Positions 8,655 through 18,129 are shown, numbered from the stretch's first letter. The stretch is DNA of 64,000 nucleotides from DASXRU01 sp036506395 (GCA_036506395.1 DASXRU010000079.1:11136-75135), one strand, 5' to 3'. The notes: a model not told the origin generated them from the letters alone. Program-made: numbers and translations.

Positions 8655-10616
8655 ATGGGCGAGCATAACGTCGAACAGGAGCTTGATCAGCAAAAGCTGC
8701 ATGAGTTCATGCAGGCTTTGCTGGCTGATTTGCGAGCGCTCGCGTTCATGTTGGAGCAGGGCCGCATTGAGAGCGGAGTGCGCCGTATTGGCGCTGAGCA
8801 GGAAATGTTTCTCGTCGATCGCAACCTGCGGCCGGCGCCGCTCGCCATGGAAGTTCTTGAGCGTGCCGGCGATGACCGGCTAACGACTGAGATGGCGCGA
8901 TTCAATCTGGAGGCCAACCTGACGCCGCTTGTATTGACCGGGCGCTGCTTCCACTTGATGCATGAAGAGTTGAAGGAACTCTTAGCGAAAGCGCAGTTGT
9001 CAGCGCTGGAGTTCGGAGCCGATGTACTACTCGCCGGAATCCTACCGACGCTGAGAGTTTCAGATCTTACCCTTGCGAATCTGACGCCGCTGCCGCGCTA
9101 TCAAGAGCTGAACCGTGCGGTGGCACAGCTACGAGGTGGACCTTTCTCGATCCACATCAAGGGGTTGGATGAACTGCAGCTCACGCACGACAACATGATG
9201 ATGGAGTCGTGCAATACCAGCTTTCAAGTCCACTTTCAAGTGAACCCTTCCGAGTTCGTGGCCACCTACAATATTGCTCAGGCGATCACCGCTCCGGTGC
9301 TGGCCGCTGCTGTCAATTCTCCACTCTTGTTTGGTCATCGATTATGGCAAGAGACGCGTCTCGCCCTCTTCCAGCATTCGGCCGACGCCCGTTCGCAGAC
9401 CCAGCTTGCGCGCAGCCAGCCAACCCGCGTGGGCTTTGGCGAGCAATGGTTAAGGCAATCCGTAATTGAGTTGCTGCACGATCAGATTGCGCGCTTTCGC
9501 CCGATCATGATCACGCGTCCTGACGAGGACCCGATGCAGGTCCTGGCGCGCGGCGAGATACCTTTGCTTTCCGCGCTACGCATGCATAACGGGACTGTCT
9601 GGCCGTGGAATCGAGCCTGCTACGGCGTCAGCAACGGGGTGGCACACCTGAGGATCGAAAACCGGGCGCTTCCGTCTGGACCAACCGCCATTGACGAGAT
9701 TGCCAATGCAGCTTTCTTTGCCGGCCTGATGTTGTCTCTGCCAGGAGAGTACGGTGACATCTCCAAGCGGATGAGCTTTGACGATGCAAAAACGAACTTC
9801 TTTGCCGCGGCGCGATATGGTTTGAATGCTCAGTTCAACTGGATCGATGGGATAAGCTATTCGGCCTCGTCATTGATTCGGGATCACTTGCTGTTGCTGG
9901 CGCGGCAAGGTTTGGCAGGCGCCGGCGTCGATACGTCGGATATAGACACGTACCTGGGCGTTATCGAGGAAAGAGTGCAAAGTGGGCGAACCGGCGCGCA
10001 GTGGATGCTGAAGTCTCTCTCTGCCACCGAAGGTCCCGGACCCAAAGACATGCCATATCGGCTGCTCACTTCGGCGATGCTTCAGCGGCAAAAGGAGGGT
10101 AAACCGGTGCACACGTGGCCGATTATGGACTCGACGGATAATTCAGATTGGTGTCAGAGCTATCAAACCGTGGGGCAGTTCATGACCACCGATCTTTTCA
10201 CGCTGCGTCCCGATGACCTCATTGATCTCGCCGCGAGTGTGATGGATTGGCGCCACATCCGTCATGTTCCGGTCGAAGACAATGAAGGACGGCTTGTGGG
10301 CTTGATCACTCATCGCGCCTTACTGCGTTTGCTGAACCGCGCATCACAGACGCAGAACACCAGTCCTCTTACCGTGCGCGGGATCATGAAGACCGATCCG
10401 GTCACAGTCTCTTCCACCACCCCAACCCTGGAAGCGTTGGAATTAATGCGCTGCCACAAAGTAGGGTGCCTTCCCGTTGTGGACGACAACCGGCTCGTTG
10501 GCATCCTCACCTCCTACGATTTTCTCGACGCTTCCGCCCGCCTTTTCAAAGAACGACTAACTGCCTCTGAGAATCTTCGCGCCATAGCCCAGGGCTTAGG
10601 GTATGTTCCCGGCTAA
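8655..10616 (+). CDS. Glutamate-cysteine ligase-like (GCS2) protein fused to two CBS domains
   Basis: A 653-residue protein. Residues about 25-420 match the GCS2 carboxylate-amine ligase family: RRIGAEQEMFLVD near 45-57, FNLEANLTPL near 90, and HDNMMMESCNTSFQVHFQV near 180. This fold ligates glutamate and an amine. Residues about 505-640 are a CBS pair (VGQFMTTDLFTLRPDDL and VRGIMKTDPVTVSSTTPTLEAL), which usually bind adenine nucleotides and regulate the attached enzyme. This suggests an energy-sensing ligase. No glutathione synthetase lies nearby, so the product is uncertain. No strong ribosome site precedes the ATG. Confidence 0.85.
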   Translation: MGEHNVEQELDQQKLHEFMQALLADLRALAFMLEQGRIESGVRRIGAEQEMFLVDRNLRPAPLAMEVLERAGDDRLTTEMARFNLEANLTPLVLTGRCFHLMHEELKELLAKAQLSALEFGADVLLAGILPTLRVSDLTLANLTPLPRYQELNRAVAQLRGGPFSIHIKGLDELQLTHDNMMMESCNTSFQVHFQVNPSEFVATYNIAQAITAPVLAAAVNSPLLFGHRLWQETRLALFQHSADARSQTQLARSQPTRVGFGEQWLRQSVIELLHDQIARFRPIMITRPDEDPMQVLARGEIPLLSALRMHNGTVWPWNRACYGVSNGVAHLRIENRALPSGPTAIDEIANAAFFAGLMLSLPGEYGDISKRMSFDDAKTNFFAAARYGLNAQFNWIDGISYSASSLIRDHLLLLARQGLAGAGVDTSDIDTYLGVIEERVQSGRTGAQWMLKSLSATEGPGPKDMPYRLLTSAMLQRQKEGKPVHTWPIMDSTDNSDWCQSYQTVGQFMTTDLFTLRPDDLIDLAASVMDWRHIRHVPVEDNEGRLVGLITHRALLRLLNRASQTQNTSPLTVRGIMKTDPVTVSSTTPTLEALELMRCHKVGCLPVVDDNRLVGILTSYDFLDASARLFKERLTASENLRAIAQGLGYVPG

Positions 10617-10621
10617 GGTTT

Positions 10622-10644
10622 AGAGACGGACTTCGCCCGTCTCT
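10622..10644 (+). terminator. Hairpin after GCS2-CBS gene
   Basis: AGAGACGG and CCGTCTCT form a perfect 8-bp stem with a short loop containing TTCG, starting 6 nt after the stop codon. No T-run follows. It is plausible as an intrinsic or stabilising 3' hairpin. Confidence 0.5.
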
Positions 10645-10689
10645 GAGGGGGCAAGTCGCATCATTCAGACAGAGGCTTTGGAGGTTCGC

Positions 10690-10707
10690 TTGCGGGGTTT
10701 CACGCAA
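10690..10707. promoter_or_regulatory. Candidate activator site (TGCG inverted repeat)
   Basis: TTGCGGGGTTTCACGCAA is an imperfect inverted repeat; its complement reads TTGCGTGAAACCCCGCAA, resembling the TGCGCA...CCC-GC motif at 43447, 50964 and 52311. It lies about 74-91 bp before the -24 element at 10781, the same distance as the other candidate sites. Confidence 0.4.
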
Positions 10708-10779
10708 CTCCGTGAGCAAGTTTTCTCAGGCTTACGCCGCCAATCTCCTGCTTTTCGCGCAAATCCGCCATTCAATCTC

Positions 10780-10795
10780 CGGCATGTTGGTTGCT
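10780..10795 (+). promoter_or_regulatory. Candidate sigma54 promoter of four-cysteine protein A
   Basis: CGGCATGTTGGTTGCT has GG-N10-GC spacing and a perfect TTGC -12 box. It is close to the sites at 53130 (AGGCATACGTGTTGCT) and 54905. The inferred start near 10806 leaves a leader of about 84 nt with GGAGG before the ATG at 10890. Confidence 0.5.
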
Positions 10796-10889
10796 CTCTA
10801 CAGAGTTTCGGGAGCCGCATATAGAGCGAACCAAAGCAGCGGCAGCTGCCTGGGACTCAGACTAGAGAAGCACTGGAGGTTTGATTGCC

Positions 10890-11276
10890 ATGACTAAAGA
10901 CGGTCGCGATATTGTCGAAGTTCTACAACAGGAACTCAGCTTCATCGAAAAGGGCGGATATGGTCGATCGGTTCGCACGCCGTGGTTGCCAAAATCCATC
11001 TTCCAGGATTCTCTATCTTGTCTTAATTACGGTTATCCCTACCGCGCTCACCCGTGCAGTGAGTGCCACTTACTCGATTTCGTTGCGCCCGAACACCGCT
11101 CGGAGGAGGTGCCCTGTCACTACATCTCCCTGGATAAGGCAGGTGACACCATCGAAGAGCTGGAGTCCGAGGGCAACGAATTGCGGGCGCAAAACCTGGT
11201 AAGAGAGTGGCTACGCACCCAAATCAATCAGATCCAAACAGAACGCACTAAATCGTTCTGGCAAAAGATCGATTGA
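10890..11276 (+). CDS. Four-cysteine small cytoplasmic protein, copy A
   Basis: A 128-residue protein not matched to a named family. Conserved blocks shared with the copy at 39091 are DIVEVLQQELSFIE (8-20), GYGRSVRTPW (23-32), FQDSLSCLNY (39-47), HPCSECHLLDFV (54-65) and SEEVPCHYIS (71-80). Cys44, Cys56, Cys59 and Cys76 are invariant between copies and could bind zinc or an Fe-S cluster. There is no signal peptide, so the CXXCH is unlikely to carry haem c. The C-terminus is helical and charged. ATG at 10890 is preferred to TTG at 10881 by GGAGG spacing and by alignment with copy B. Confidence 0.75.
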   Translation: MTKDGRDIVEVLQQELSFIEKGGYGRSVRTPWLPKSIFQDSLSCLNYGYPYRAHPCSECHLLDFVAPEHRSEEVPCHYISLDKAGDTIEELESEGNELRAQNLVREWLRTQINQIQTERTKSFWQKID

Positions 11277-11358
11277 TCCTTCTTCCTGGGTGAGCGCGGA
11301 TTTTCAAAGAAGTCTTCGTTCAGGGTGTGAACTCTGAAAAGAAAGGAGGAATAGACAA

Positions 11359-11835
11359 ATGACACCGGAAAGTCTCATGACACCATCGAAGAACTTCATC
11401 ATGGATCCATTTCGTATGCTCACCAACATGAATCCCATGCTTGAGGAGCCCCTGACCATGCTGCGGCCGATGTTTCCGATGGAAGAGAACTACTGGCCGA
11501 TGAAGCCATGGACGCCGAGGTGCGACATCTTCGAGACCGACAAGGCACTTGTGCTCAAGTTTGAACTCCCGGAGGTGAAGCGGGAAGACGTCAAGGTGAC
11601 CATGGAGAACAATGCGCTCACTCTGCGAGGCGAGCGCAAGTTTGAAGAGGAGACCGATCGCGACAACTATCATCGCATCGAGCGCCACTATGGCGAGTTC
11701 ATGCGGACCTTCAGTGTTCCCATGTTCGTGGACGCCACGAAGATCAACGCCGAATTCAAACATGGCGTGCTGACAGTGACGCTACCGAAACGCGCGGAAG
11801 CAAGAGCGAAACAGATTGACGTGAAGGTCAACTGA
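11359..11835 (+). CDS. Hsp20/alpha-crystallin small heat-shock protein
   Basis: A 158-residue protein with a methionine-rich N-terminal arm (MLTNMNPMLEEPLTMLRPM) and an alpha-crystallin domain from about residue 50 (PRCDIFETDKALVLKFELPEVKREDVKVTMENNAL...LRGERKF...GEFMRTFSVP...AEFKHGVLTVTLPK). It is an ATP-independent holdase that keeps unfolding proteins soluble. AAAGGAGG precedes the ATG. No typical CIRCE or sigma54 site was seen in the 83-nt upstream gap, so it may be read through from the upstream gene. Confidence 0.93.
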   Translation: MTPESLMTPSKNFIMDPFRMLTNMNPMLEEPLTMLRPMFPMEENYWPMKPWTPRCDIFETDKALVLKFELPEVKREDVKVTMENNALTLRGERKFEEETDRDNYHRIERHYGEFMRTFSVPMFVDATKINAEFKHGVLTVTLPKRAEARAKQIDVKVN

Positions 11836-11879
11836 TCGCCTGGAGAGAGTAGAGGTTCGCGATTGAACCTCTTCCGAAA

Positions 11880-11914
11880 GCCGCAGGCGGTCTGCAGAAT
11901 AGATCGCCTGCGGC
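11880..11914 (+). terminator. Hairpin between hsp20 and nifJ
   Basis: GCCGCAGGCG (11880-11889) and CGCCTGCGGC (11905-11914) form a perfect 10-bp GC-rich stem with a 15-nt loop, followed by GTCATTTA. It lies 45 nt after the hsp20 stop and just before the nifJ start. Probably terminates or attenuates hsp20 transcription. Confidence 0.6.
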
Positions 11915-11930
11915 GTCATTTAGGGGCTAT

Positions 11931-14900
11931 GTGGGAAATCAAATGATCAAGCAGGACACTACTACCATCGACGGCAACGAAGCCGCGGCCTACATCGCTT
12001 TCAAGACCAACGAAGTAATCGCGATCTATCCGATCACGCCGTCATCGGCGATGGGTGAGTCGGCGGACGGCTGGGCCGCGCAGCATGAAAAGAACATTTG
12101 GGGCATGACACCCCTGGTGCGAGAGATGCAATCTGAAGGCGGCGCGGCCGGCGCGGTTCACGGCACACTGCAAACCGGCTCCCTGACAACTACCTTCACG
12201 TCAAGCCAGGGATTGCTGCTGATGATCCCAAACATGTTTAAGATTGCTGGCGAACAGACGAGCACTGTCTTTCACATTGCCGCCCGATCGGTGGCGACCC
12301 ATGCGCTTTCCATCTTTGGCGATCACAGCGACGTAATGGCGACGCGCTCGACCGGGTGGGCGATGCTCTTTGCCAACTCGGTGCAGGAAGTGATGGATTT
12401 TGCATTGATTGCTCAAGCCGCCACGTTGCGTTCGCGCGTTCCTTTCCTGCACGTCTTTGACGGCTTTCGCACTTCGCACGAAGTGATGAAAATTGAAAGA
12501 CTCTCGGAAGAGACCATCCGCGAGATGATAGACGACCTGCTGGTTCAGGCACATCGCGGACGCGCGTTGACTCCCGATCGACCCGTCATGCGCGGCTCGG
12601 CCCAGAACCCTGACGTCTTTTTCCAATCGCGCGAAAGAGCTAATTCGCTTTATCTGGAAACGCCGGCGATCGTCGAGCAAGAGATGAACCGATTTGCTTC
12701 GCTCACCGGCAGGCAATATCACCTTTTCAATTATGTCGGAGCGCCTGATGCCGAACGAGTAATGGTCATGATGGGGTCCGGCTGTGAGACGGCCGAAGAG
12801 ACTGTGAGAGCGCTCCGCGCGAACGGTGAAAAGGTTGGTTTGTTGAAAGTGCGTCTATATCGCCCGTTCCCGGTTGAGCGTTTGGTAGCAGCATTGCCAC
12901 GTTCAGTGAAGGCGATCGCCGTGCTTGATCGAACGAAAGAACCAGGCAGTGCCGGCGAGCCGCTCTACCAGGACGTGATTACCGCGCTTGCCGAAGAAGC
13001 CGCAAATTGCCCTACCGACTTTGCGCTAAGGCCGCGGGTAGTCGGAGGTCGCTACGGCCTGGCGTCAAAAGAGTTCACGCCCGCGATGGTCAAGGCCGTC
13101 TTTGACGAGTTGAATGAAGAACGGCCAAAGAACCATTTCAGTGTCGGCATCGTCGATGATGTGACGTTTACTTCGCTTCCGGTCGATCCAAACTTCGATA
13201 CCGAACCCAAAGATCAAGTGCGCGCGATGTTTTGGGGACTTGGGGCGGATGGGACGGTCAGCGCCAACAAGAACTCGATCAAGATCATTGGCGAGGAGAC
13301 ACCCAACTACGCGCAGGGATACTTCGTTTATGACTCGAAGAAATCGGGAGCGATGACTGTTTCACACCTGCGCTTTGGAGCGCAGCCGATCAAGAGCACC
13401 TACCTGATTCAGCGGGCAAACTTCATAGCGGTTCATCAGTTCAATTTTATTGAGCGCTATCCAGTGCTCGACGCGGCTGTGGATGGCGCGACAATGCTGT
13501 TGAATAGTCCTTACGAAGCCAATGAGGCTTGGCTGCATCTGCCGCGAAAAGTGCAGCAAACGATCATTGACAAGGGCATCAAGGTCTATTCGATTAACGC
13601 AAACGCGGTTGCGAAAGAAACACAGCTCGGCAATCGCATTAACACAATTATGCAGACATGCTTCTTTGCCATCTGCGGTGTGCTGCCGCAGGAAGAAGCC
13701 ATCGAGAAAATCAAACAATCAATTCGTAAAACCTACGGCAGGCGCGGCGAGCCGGTGGTGCGACAGAACTTTGCGGCGGTAGATGCAGCGCTGGCGCACC
13801 TGCACGAGATCCCAATTCCCGCGCAAGCCACCAGCAAGCTCGAACCCCTGAAAGCTATTGCCTGCGAAGCGCCCGAGTTTGTGCGACACGTGACTGGCGA
13901 GATCATGGCCGGACGCGGCGATCAGTTGCCGGTGAGCGCGTTTCCGCTCGACGGCACATATCCGGTAAGCACTTCCCAATGGGAGAAACGGAACATTGCG
14001 GAGGAAGTGCCGGTGTGGGAGCCTGATCTCTGCATCGAGTGCGGCAAGTGCGTCCTGGTCTGTCCGCATTCGACGATTCGCGCGAAAGTGTGCGACGAAG
14101 CTGACCTCGCCGACGCGCCCCAAGGCTTCAAACACATTCCGGCAAAGTGGCGGGAACTACCTGACAAGCGCTATACAATTCAAGTCGCCGTCGAAGACTG
14201 CACCGGTTGCCGGCTTTGCGTCGAAGTTTGCCCAGCCACGGACAAAAGGGATCCGTCACGCAAGTCTCTGAACATGCATCCGCAGTTGCCTCTGCGCGAA
14301 CGCGAGCGCGCGAACTGGAATTTCTTTCTTAACCTGCCGGATATTCAGAAAAACGGCCACCTCACTTTTGGCTCAGTAAAGAACGTGCAACTGCTGCAGC
14401 CGCTTTTTGAATTCTCGGGCGCGTGCGCCGGTTGCGGTGAGACGCCGTACATCAAATTGCTGACTCAGCTATTTGGCGATCACGCTATCATTGCCAACGC
14501 CACCGGGTGTTCAAGCATCTATGGCGGCAATCTGCCGACTACTCCGTACACGACGAATCGCGAAGGCCGAGGACCGGCATGGAGCAACTCATTATTTGAA
14601 GACAACGCCGAGTTCGGCCTTGGCATGCGCATGGCGCTCGATCATCAAGCCGCTTATGCGAAAGACCTGGTGAAGAGACTCCGGCATGAGATCGGAAACG
14701 AGCTTGCCGATGCTTTACTCAGCAGGGACCAATCGTCCGACCAGGGCATCAATACGGAACGCGAGCTGGTAATCCAATTGAAGGCGAAGCTCGCGGCCTG
14801 CAATCAAGTTGAAGCGCGCGATCTGCTGAGCGTGGCTGATGCGCTGGTGAAGAAGAACGTTTGGATTGTCGGCGGCGATGGCTGGGCTTATGACATCGGC

Positions 14901-15506
14901 TACGGCGGATTGGATCACGTGCTGGCCAGCGGGCAGAACGTCAATATTCTGGTGCTCGATACGGAGGTCTATTCGAATACCGGCGGGCAGGCGTCAAAGG
15001 CGACGCCGCTTGGCGCGGTCGCGAAGTTCGCCGCCGGAGGAAAACCAACACCGAAGAAGGATCTTGGCTTGACCGCGATGCGCTACGGCAACGTCTACAC
15101 CGCGCAGGTCGCGATGGGCGCGAACGACACGCACACAGTCAAGGCTTTCATCGAAGCCGAAGCGCACAACGGCCCATCGCTCATCATCGCCTATGGCCAG
15201 TGCATCGCGCACGGCATCGACATGTCGAAAGGGATGCATCAACAGAAGCTGGCGGTTGATTCCGGTTACTGGCCGCTCTATCGCTACGACCCCAAGCTTA
15301 GCGACGAAAACAAGAATCCATTTCAGTTAGACTCGCACGGCCCCAGGATTCCGCTGGAAGAATACATCTACACCGAAGGCCGCTACCGCATGCTGCAACA
15401 GAGCGATCCCGCAGTGGCTAAGTTCCTACTGGCGCAAGCGCAGAGATCCGTGCATCGCCGGTGGCAGCAATACAAGCAGATGTCGCAGATGACCTGGGAA
15501 GCATAA
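11931..15506 (+). CDS. nifJ: Pyruvate:ferredoxin (flavodoxin) oxidoreductase
   Basis: A 1191-residue single-chain enzyme that converts pyruvate and CoA to acetyl-CoA, CO2 and low-potential reduced ferredoxin. The full fused order is present: pyrimidine-binding domain (ITPSSAMGESADGWA, 35-50), transketolase C-like domain, gamma domain, two 4Fe-4S sites (CIECGKCVLVCP near 700 and CTGCRLCVEVCPA near 756), and the thiamine-diphosphate domain (CAGCGETPYIKL near 830, GDGWAYDIGYGG near 982). Length is normal for the family. GTG at 11931 has AGGGG close upstream; ATG at 11943 is the alternative. Points to anaerobic or micro-oxic capacity. Confidence 0.96.
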   Translation: MGNQMIKQDTTTIDGNEAAAYIAFKTNEVIAIYPITPSSAMGESADGWAAQHEKNIWGMTPLVREMQSEGGAAGAVHGTLQTGSLTTTFTSSQGLLLMIPNMFKIAGEQTSTVFHIAARSVATHALSIFGDHSDVMATRSTGWAMLFANSVQEVMDFALIAQAATLRSRVPFLHVFDGFRTSHEVMKIERLSEETIREMIDDLLVQAHRGRALTPDRPVMRGSAQNPDVFFQSRERANSLYLETPAIVEQEMNRFASLTGRQYHLFNYVGAPDAERVMVMMGSGCETAEETVRALRANGEKVGLLKVRLYRPFPVERLVAALPRSVKAIAVLDRTKEPGSAGEPLYQDVITALAEEAANCPTDFALRPRVVGGRYGLASKEFTPAMVKAVFDELNEERPKNHFSVGIVDDVTFTSLPVDPNFDTEPKDQVRAMFWGLGADGTVSANKNSIKIIGEETPNYAQGYFVYDSKKSGAMTVSHLRFGAQPIKSTYLIQRANFIAVHQFNFIERYPVLDAAVDGATMLLNSPYEANEAWLHLPRKVQQTIIDKGIKVYSINANAVAKETQLGNRINTIMQTCFFAICGVLPQEEAIEKIKQSIRKTYGRRGEPVVRQNFAAVDAALAHLHEIPIPAQATSKLEPLKAIACEAPEFVRHVTGEIMAGRGDQLPVSAFPLDGTYPVSTSQWEKRNIAEEVPVWEPDLCIECGKCVLVCPHSTIRAKVCDEADLADAPQGFKHIPAKWRELPDKRYTIQVAVEDCTGCRLCVEVCPATDKRDPSRKSLNMHPQLPLRERERANWNFFLNLPDIQKNGHLTFGSVKNVQLLQPLFEFSGACAGCGETPYIKLLTQLFGDHAIIANATGCSSIYGGNLPTTPYTTNREGRGPAWSNSLFEDNAEFGLGMRMALDHQAAYAKDLVKRLRHEIGNELADALLSRDQSSDQGINTERELVIQLKAKLAACNQVEARDLLSVADALVKKNVWIVGGDGWAYDIGYGGLDHVLASGQNVNILVLDTEVYSNTGGQASKATPLGAVAKFAAGGKPTPKKDLGLTAMRYGNVYTAQVAMGANDTHTVKAFIEAEAHNGPSLIIAYGQCIAHGIDMSKGMHQQKLAVDSGYWPLYRYDPKLSDENKNPFQLDSHGPRIPLEEYIYTEGRYRMLQQSDPAVAKFLLAQAQRSVHRRWQQYKQMSQMTWEA

Positions 15507-15540
15507 GGCGCGGGAAATTAGTAATCAAGAACGTTTTCGT

Positions 15541-16599
15541 TCAAGCATTGCGGGCCAGCGCGGCAACACTTGTTCTGCGCGACAGCAAATTGTGAATTAG
15601 CCCGACAAAAGCAGCCAGCCACGCTGCTAATGCAACAAAGACGAAGTAGCGTGGGATGAACAGCAACGGCTCAAAGCCGATCGCCTTCGACAACTGAAGA
15701 GTACACACCGTGTACATCCCAAGCGGGAAGACCATGCCCCAATACTGTGGGTCATATCGGAGTGGGAAACGCTTGTAAACATGACGCCAGAATCCGAGTA
15801 TGAAGAGCAGGGGAATCCACCAGGTGCCCGCGGCCCAGAAGAACAAAGTAAATCCTTTTATGAATGGCAAAATGTCGGCGAGAAAGCTCCATTCAGAAGC
15901 CGCCAGAATTAGTCTCGCTCCGGCGAGAGTCGTGATGGCGACTGCGCCCATGTTGATCCAGTAGGGCGGAGTAAGCGTTGCGGTCGTCAGTTTTACGAAC
16001 GTGAAGCGGTAGAAGATGAGGGTAATGAGCAACAAGTAAAGCATGCAGCCGAGCAAAAACATGCAGAGTGTGAAGAAAAGCAAAGGCTCACGATAGGCTG
16101 TAAAGTAATCTGCCAGCAGCGTTCCCAAAACGGAAATTGATTGCGTCGCCACCGCCGCCAGCAACCATGTACCGCTGATTCCGGTCTCCAATTGAGGCTT
16201 ATCTTCCCGCACTGTCACCGCAGTGAAGAAGGTGTACATGATTAGCATCCAGAGCAGGAGACCAATCAGCCAAAGAACAGCCGCCGCCCGGTACTGGCCG
16301 GCGACGATCACCAACTGACTGCCGAGTACGCATGTTCCGGCGACGACCGTGAAAAAGCCTGGTCCGCGAGCATGGTCCATGATGTCTGCTTTAACGCGCG
16401 GGAAGAAACGGACCAAACGAATTAGCAGCAATAACCAAAGAACCACGTAGGCAGTCAGATTGATGGCCAGCAGCACCCATCCCACTGGTTTCAGCTTCAG
16501 TTGAAACGCGGCGATGGAGATGATTCCAGTCGCCATCACCAAGGCGAAGTAACCCGGAAACAAGTCGGCCGCTGCTCCGATAATCTTCCCGCGCGTCAT
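15541..16599 (-). CDS. TDT-family (TehA-like/C4-dicarboxylate) transporter
   Basis: A 352-residue membrane protein with about ten helices. The opening LFPGYFALVMATGIISI is the signature of the tellurite-resistance/dicarboxylate transporter (TDT) family, whose members include TehA, malate permeases and sulfite exporters. Substrate cannot be assigned. The start overlaps the stop of the DUF3565 gene by 4 nt (ATGA), so the two are translationally coupled. Confidence 0.9.
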   Translation of the reverse strand: MTRGKIIGAAADLFPGYFALVMATGIISIAAFQLKLKPVGWVLLAINLTAYVVLWLLLLIRLVRFFPRVKADIMDHARGPGFFTVVAGTCVLGSQLVIVAGQYRAAAVLWLIGLLLWMLIMYTFFTAVTVREDKPQLETGISGTWLLAAVATQSISVLGTLLADYFTAYREPLLFFTLCMFLLGCMLYLLLITLIFYRFTFVKLTTATLTPPYWINMGAVAITTLAGARLILAASEWSFLADILPFIKGFTLFFWAAGTWWIPLLFILGFWRHVYKRFPLRYDPQYWGMVFPLGMYTVCTLQLSKAIGFEPLLFIPRYFVFVALAAWLAAFVGLIHNLLSRRTSVAALARNA

Positions 16600-16811
16600 A
16601 TCGCTTTGTCTTCCTTTTTAGCTTCTTCGTCGCAGCGTTTGCAGTCGAGTTCCAAGCCGATGCGCGAGGCGCGACCCTCCTCCGTTAGCACCCAGGATCG
16701 CGTCGTGAGCGGCGGGTCGTGTCGCACGTGGTGAAAATGTCCACACTCGAGCTCAGCACGCCAATCGCCGTGCTCGTCGGTATCAAATCCTGTGATTCGA
16801 CGTTTCACCAA
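16596..16811 (-). CDS. DUF3565 family protein
   Basis: A 71-residue protein with the family core RRITGFDTDEHGDWRAELECGHFHHVRHDPP and a final CKRC. Conserved ECGH/HxxH and CxxC suggest a small metal-binding site. It usually occurs as a short stand-alone protein of unknown function. It sits between a cupin gene and the transporter, overlapping the latter by 4 nt. Confidence 0.85.
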   Translation of the reverse strand: MVKRRITGFDTDEHGDWRAELECGHFHHVRHDPPLTTRSWVLTEEGRASRIGLELDCKRCDEEAKKEDKAI

Positions 16812-16828
16812 GCGCTTCCTGGAGGATA

Positions 16829-17167
16829 CTACGCCCGGATCATGATGAGCAGCATTTTGAACCTGGTAACGGCTCTCACCGCGTGAGGGCGGTTCGCCGG
16901 CAGGATGATAGTCTCGCCTTGTCGTACGCTGAAACTCTCGCCGGCGATCTCGATGTCCGCCTCTCCGTCAGTGACCACTACAAGTGCATCGAACGGCGCG
17001 GTGTGCTCGCTGAGGCCTTCACCAACGTCGAACGCGAACAGTGTAACCGTGCCGCCCTTGTTCTTCAGCAGCACACGGCTCACGACAGAGCCATCCTGGT
17101 ATTGCAGCAGCTCAACAAGTTGCTTGACCTCAGCAGGTCTAACTACATTTTGATCTTGATCACTCAT
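16829..17167 (-). CDS. Cupin-domain protein
   Basis: A 112-residue single-domain cupin. The first motif has SEHTAPFDALVVVTDGEADI and the second RQGETIILPANRPHAVRA. His and Glu/His positions match a metal-binding cupin, though the first motif is reduced (EHTAPFD). Such small cupins act as sensors or dioxygenase-like proteins; no substrate is evident. First gene of a three-gene set with DUF3565 (17-nt gap) and TDT. Confidence 0.85.
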   Translation of the reverse strand: MSDQDQNVVRPAEVKQLVELLQYQDGSVVSRVLLKNKGGTVTLFAFDVGEGLSEHTAPFDALVVVTDGEADIEIAGESFSVRQGETIILPANRPHAVRAVTRFKMLLIMIRA

Positions 17168-17230
17168 GAATATTCGTATTCTCCGAAAGCCCCATCAAGC
17201 GCGTTCGTTTAAAGCCGGTCTATACACTGC

Positions 17231-17246
17231 GCGGGCATTAGCCCGC
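17231..17246 (-). terminator. Hairpin after methyltransferase gene
   Basis: GCGGGC-ATTA-GCCCGC forms a perfect 6-bp stem with a 4-nt loop, 44 nt downstream of the methyltransferase stop on the minus strand and upstream of the cupin gene. No strong U-tract; a modest terminator candidate. Confidence 0.4.
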
Positions 17247-17289
17247 TCCTAAACCAACCAAAGATACTCTTAGAGGCGTGTTTACTTGC

Positions 17290-18078
17290 TCAGCGTTTGA
17301 TGCCAGTCATCGCGACGGCGCCGAGTTGCTTGCGCTGGCTCCGGAAGATGGACCTCATCTCCAGCACTCTCCGCCGTGCCTCTGAATCACGAAGTAGATT
17401 CCAGACAAAGCGCAGCGCGCCGGCTAAGCCTTCGTCACGAATCAGCCGGCCTGGCTCCAACAGGCTCATCGAAGCCATGTCCACGGATTGAACTTCGAAT
17501 CCTTCCGACTCCAAAAGCGAGCGCCACTCTGAAACAGCCAAAGGCCTGACGCCATGATGGACGACTCCCGTTAGTGCTCTCTCAGTCTCTCTTTTCGCAT
17601 TCTCGTCGATATTATCCGACATGAGGCACATCTCATGAATGCCGTAACGACCACCGCTCTTCAGCAGACGATGGGCCTCTCGCACGATCTGGCGTTTCAT
17701 CTCTTCAGTCTGCATCGTGAGCATGGCCTCGCCATAAACGACAGTGGCGCACTGGTCGGGAAGCCCCGTGTCCGAGGCGCTTGCGACAACGCAATGTTGC
17801 TGGTTTCCCTTCAAGTAGCCGACGACGATCTTCGCGGCCGCCTCGTCCCGTTCAACCGCAGTGTAAGATTTCGGGTCTAACTCGAGCGTGAGTCGAGCCG
17901 TAATACCCATACCGGGCGCGAATTCGACCACGTCATCAGCGGGTTGGATTCCGAGCGCGTCAAGCATAAGGCGGGTTAGCTGCATGCCGCCAGGTCGCAA
18001 CACACGCTTACCCAGGCGGGCTAAGACCCAATGACCCGGCATCTTCTCAGTCTTCAAGCCCCCACCGGGGGCGTTCAT
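17290..18078 (-). CDS. Class I SAM-dependent methyltransferase
   Basis: A 262-residue protein with a Rossmann methyltransferase core: motif I DVVEFAPGMGITARL, an acidic end of strand 2 (YTAVERDEAAAKI), and a later LKSGGRYGIHEMCL. It resembles small-molecule methyltransferases of the ubiquinone/sterol type; the substrate is unknown. The ATG at 18078 is preferred over an in-frame TTG at 18159 because a strong sigma54-type promoter lies between them at 18130-18145, and TCAGGAGG precedes the ATG in the leader. Confidence 0.85.
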   Translation of the reverse strand: MNAPGGGLKTEKMPGHWVLARLGKRVLRPGGMQLTRLMLDALGIQPADDVVEFAPGMGITARLTLELDPKSYTAVERDEAAAKIVVGYLKGNQQHCVVASASDTGLPDQCATVVYGEAMLTMQTEEMKRQIVREAHRLLKSGGRYGIHEMCLMSDNIDENAKRETERALTGVVHHGVRPLAVSEWRSLLESEGFEVQSVDMASMSLLEPGRLIRDEGLAGALRFVWNLLRDSEARRRVLEMRSIFRSQRKQLGAVAMTGIKR

Positions 18079-18129
18079 AGTTTTCAATCCAGCCTCCTGA
18101 CGGGCATAGAAATACCCTTCAAGCACTTG

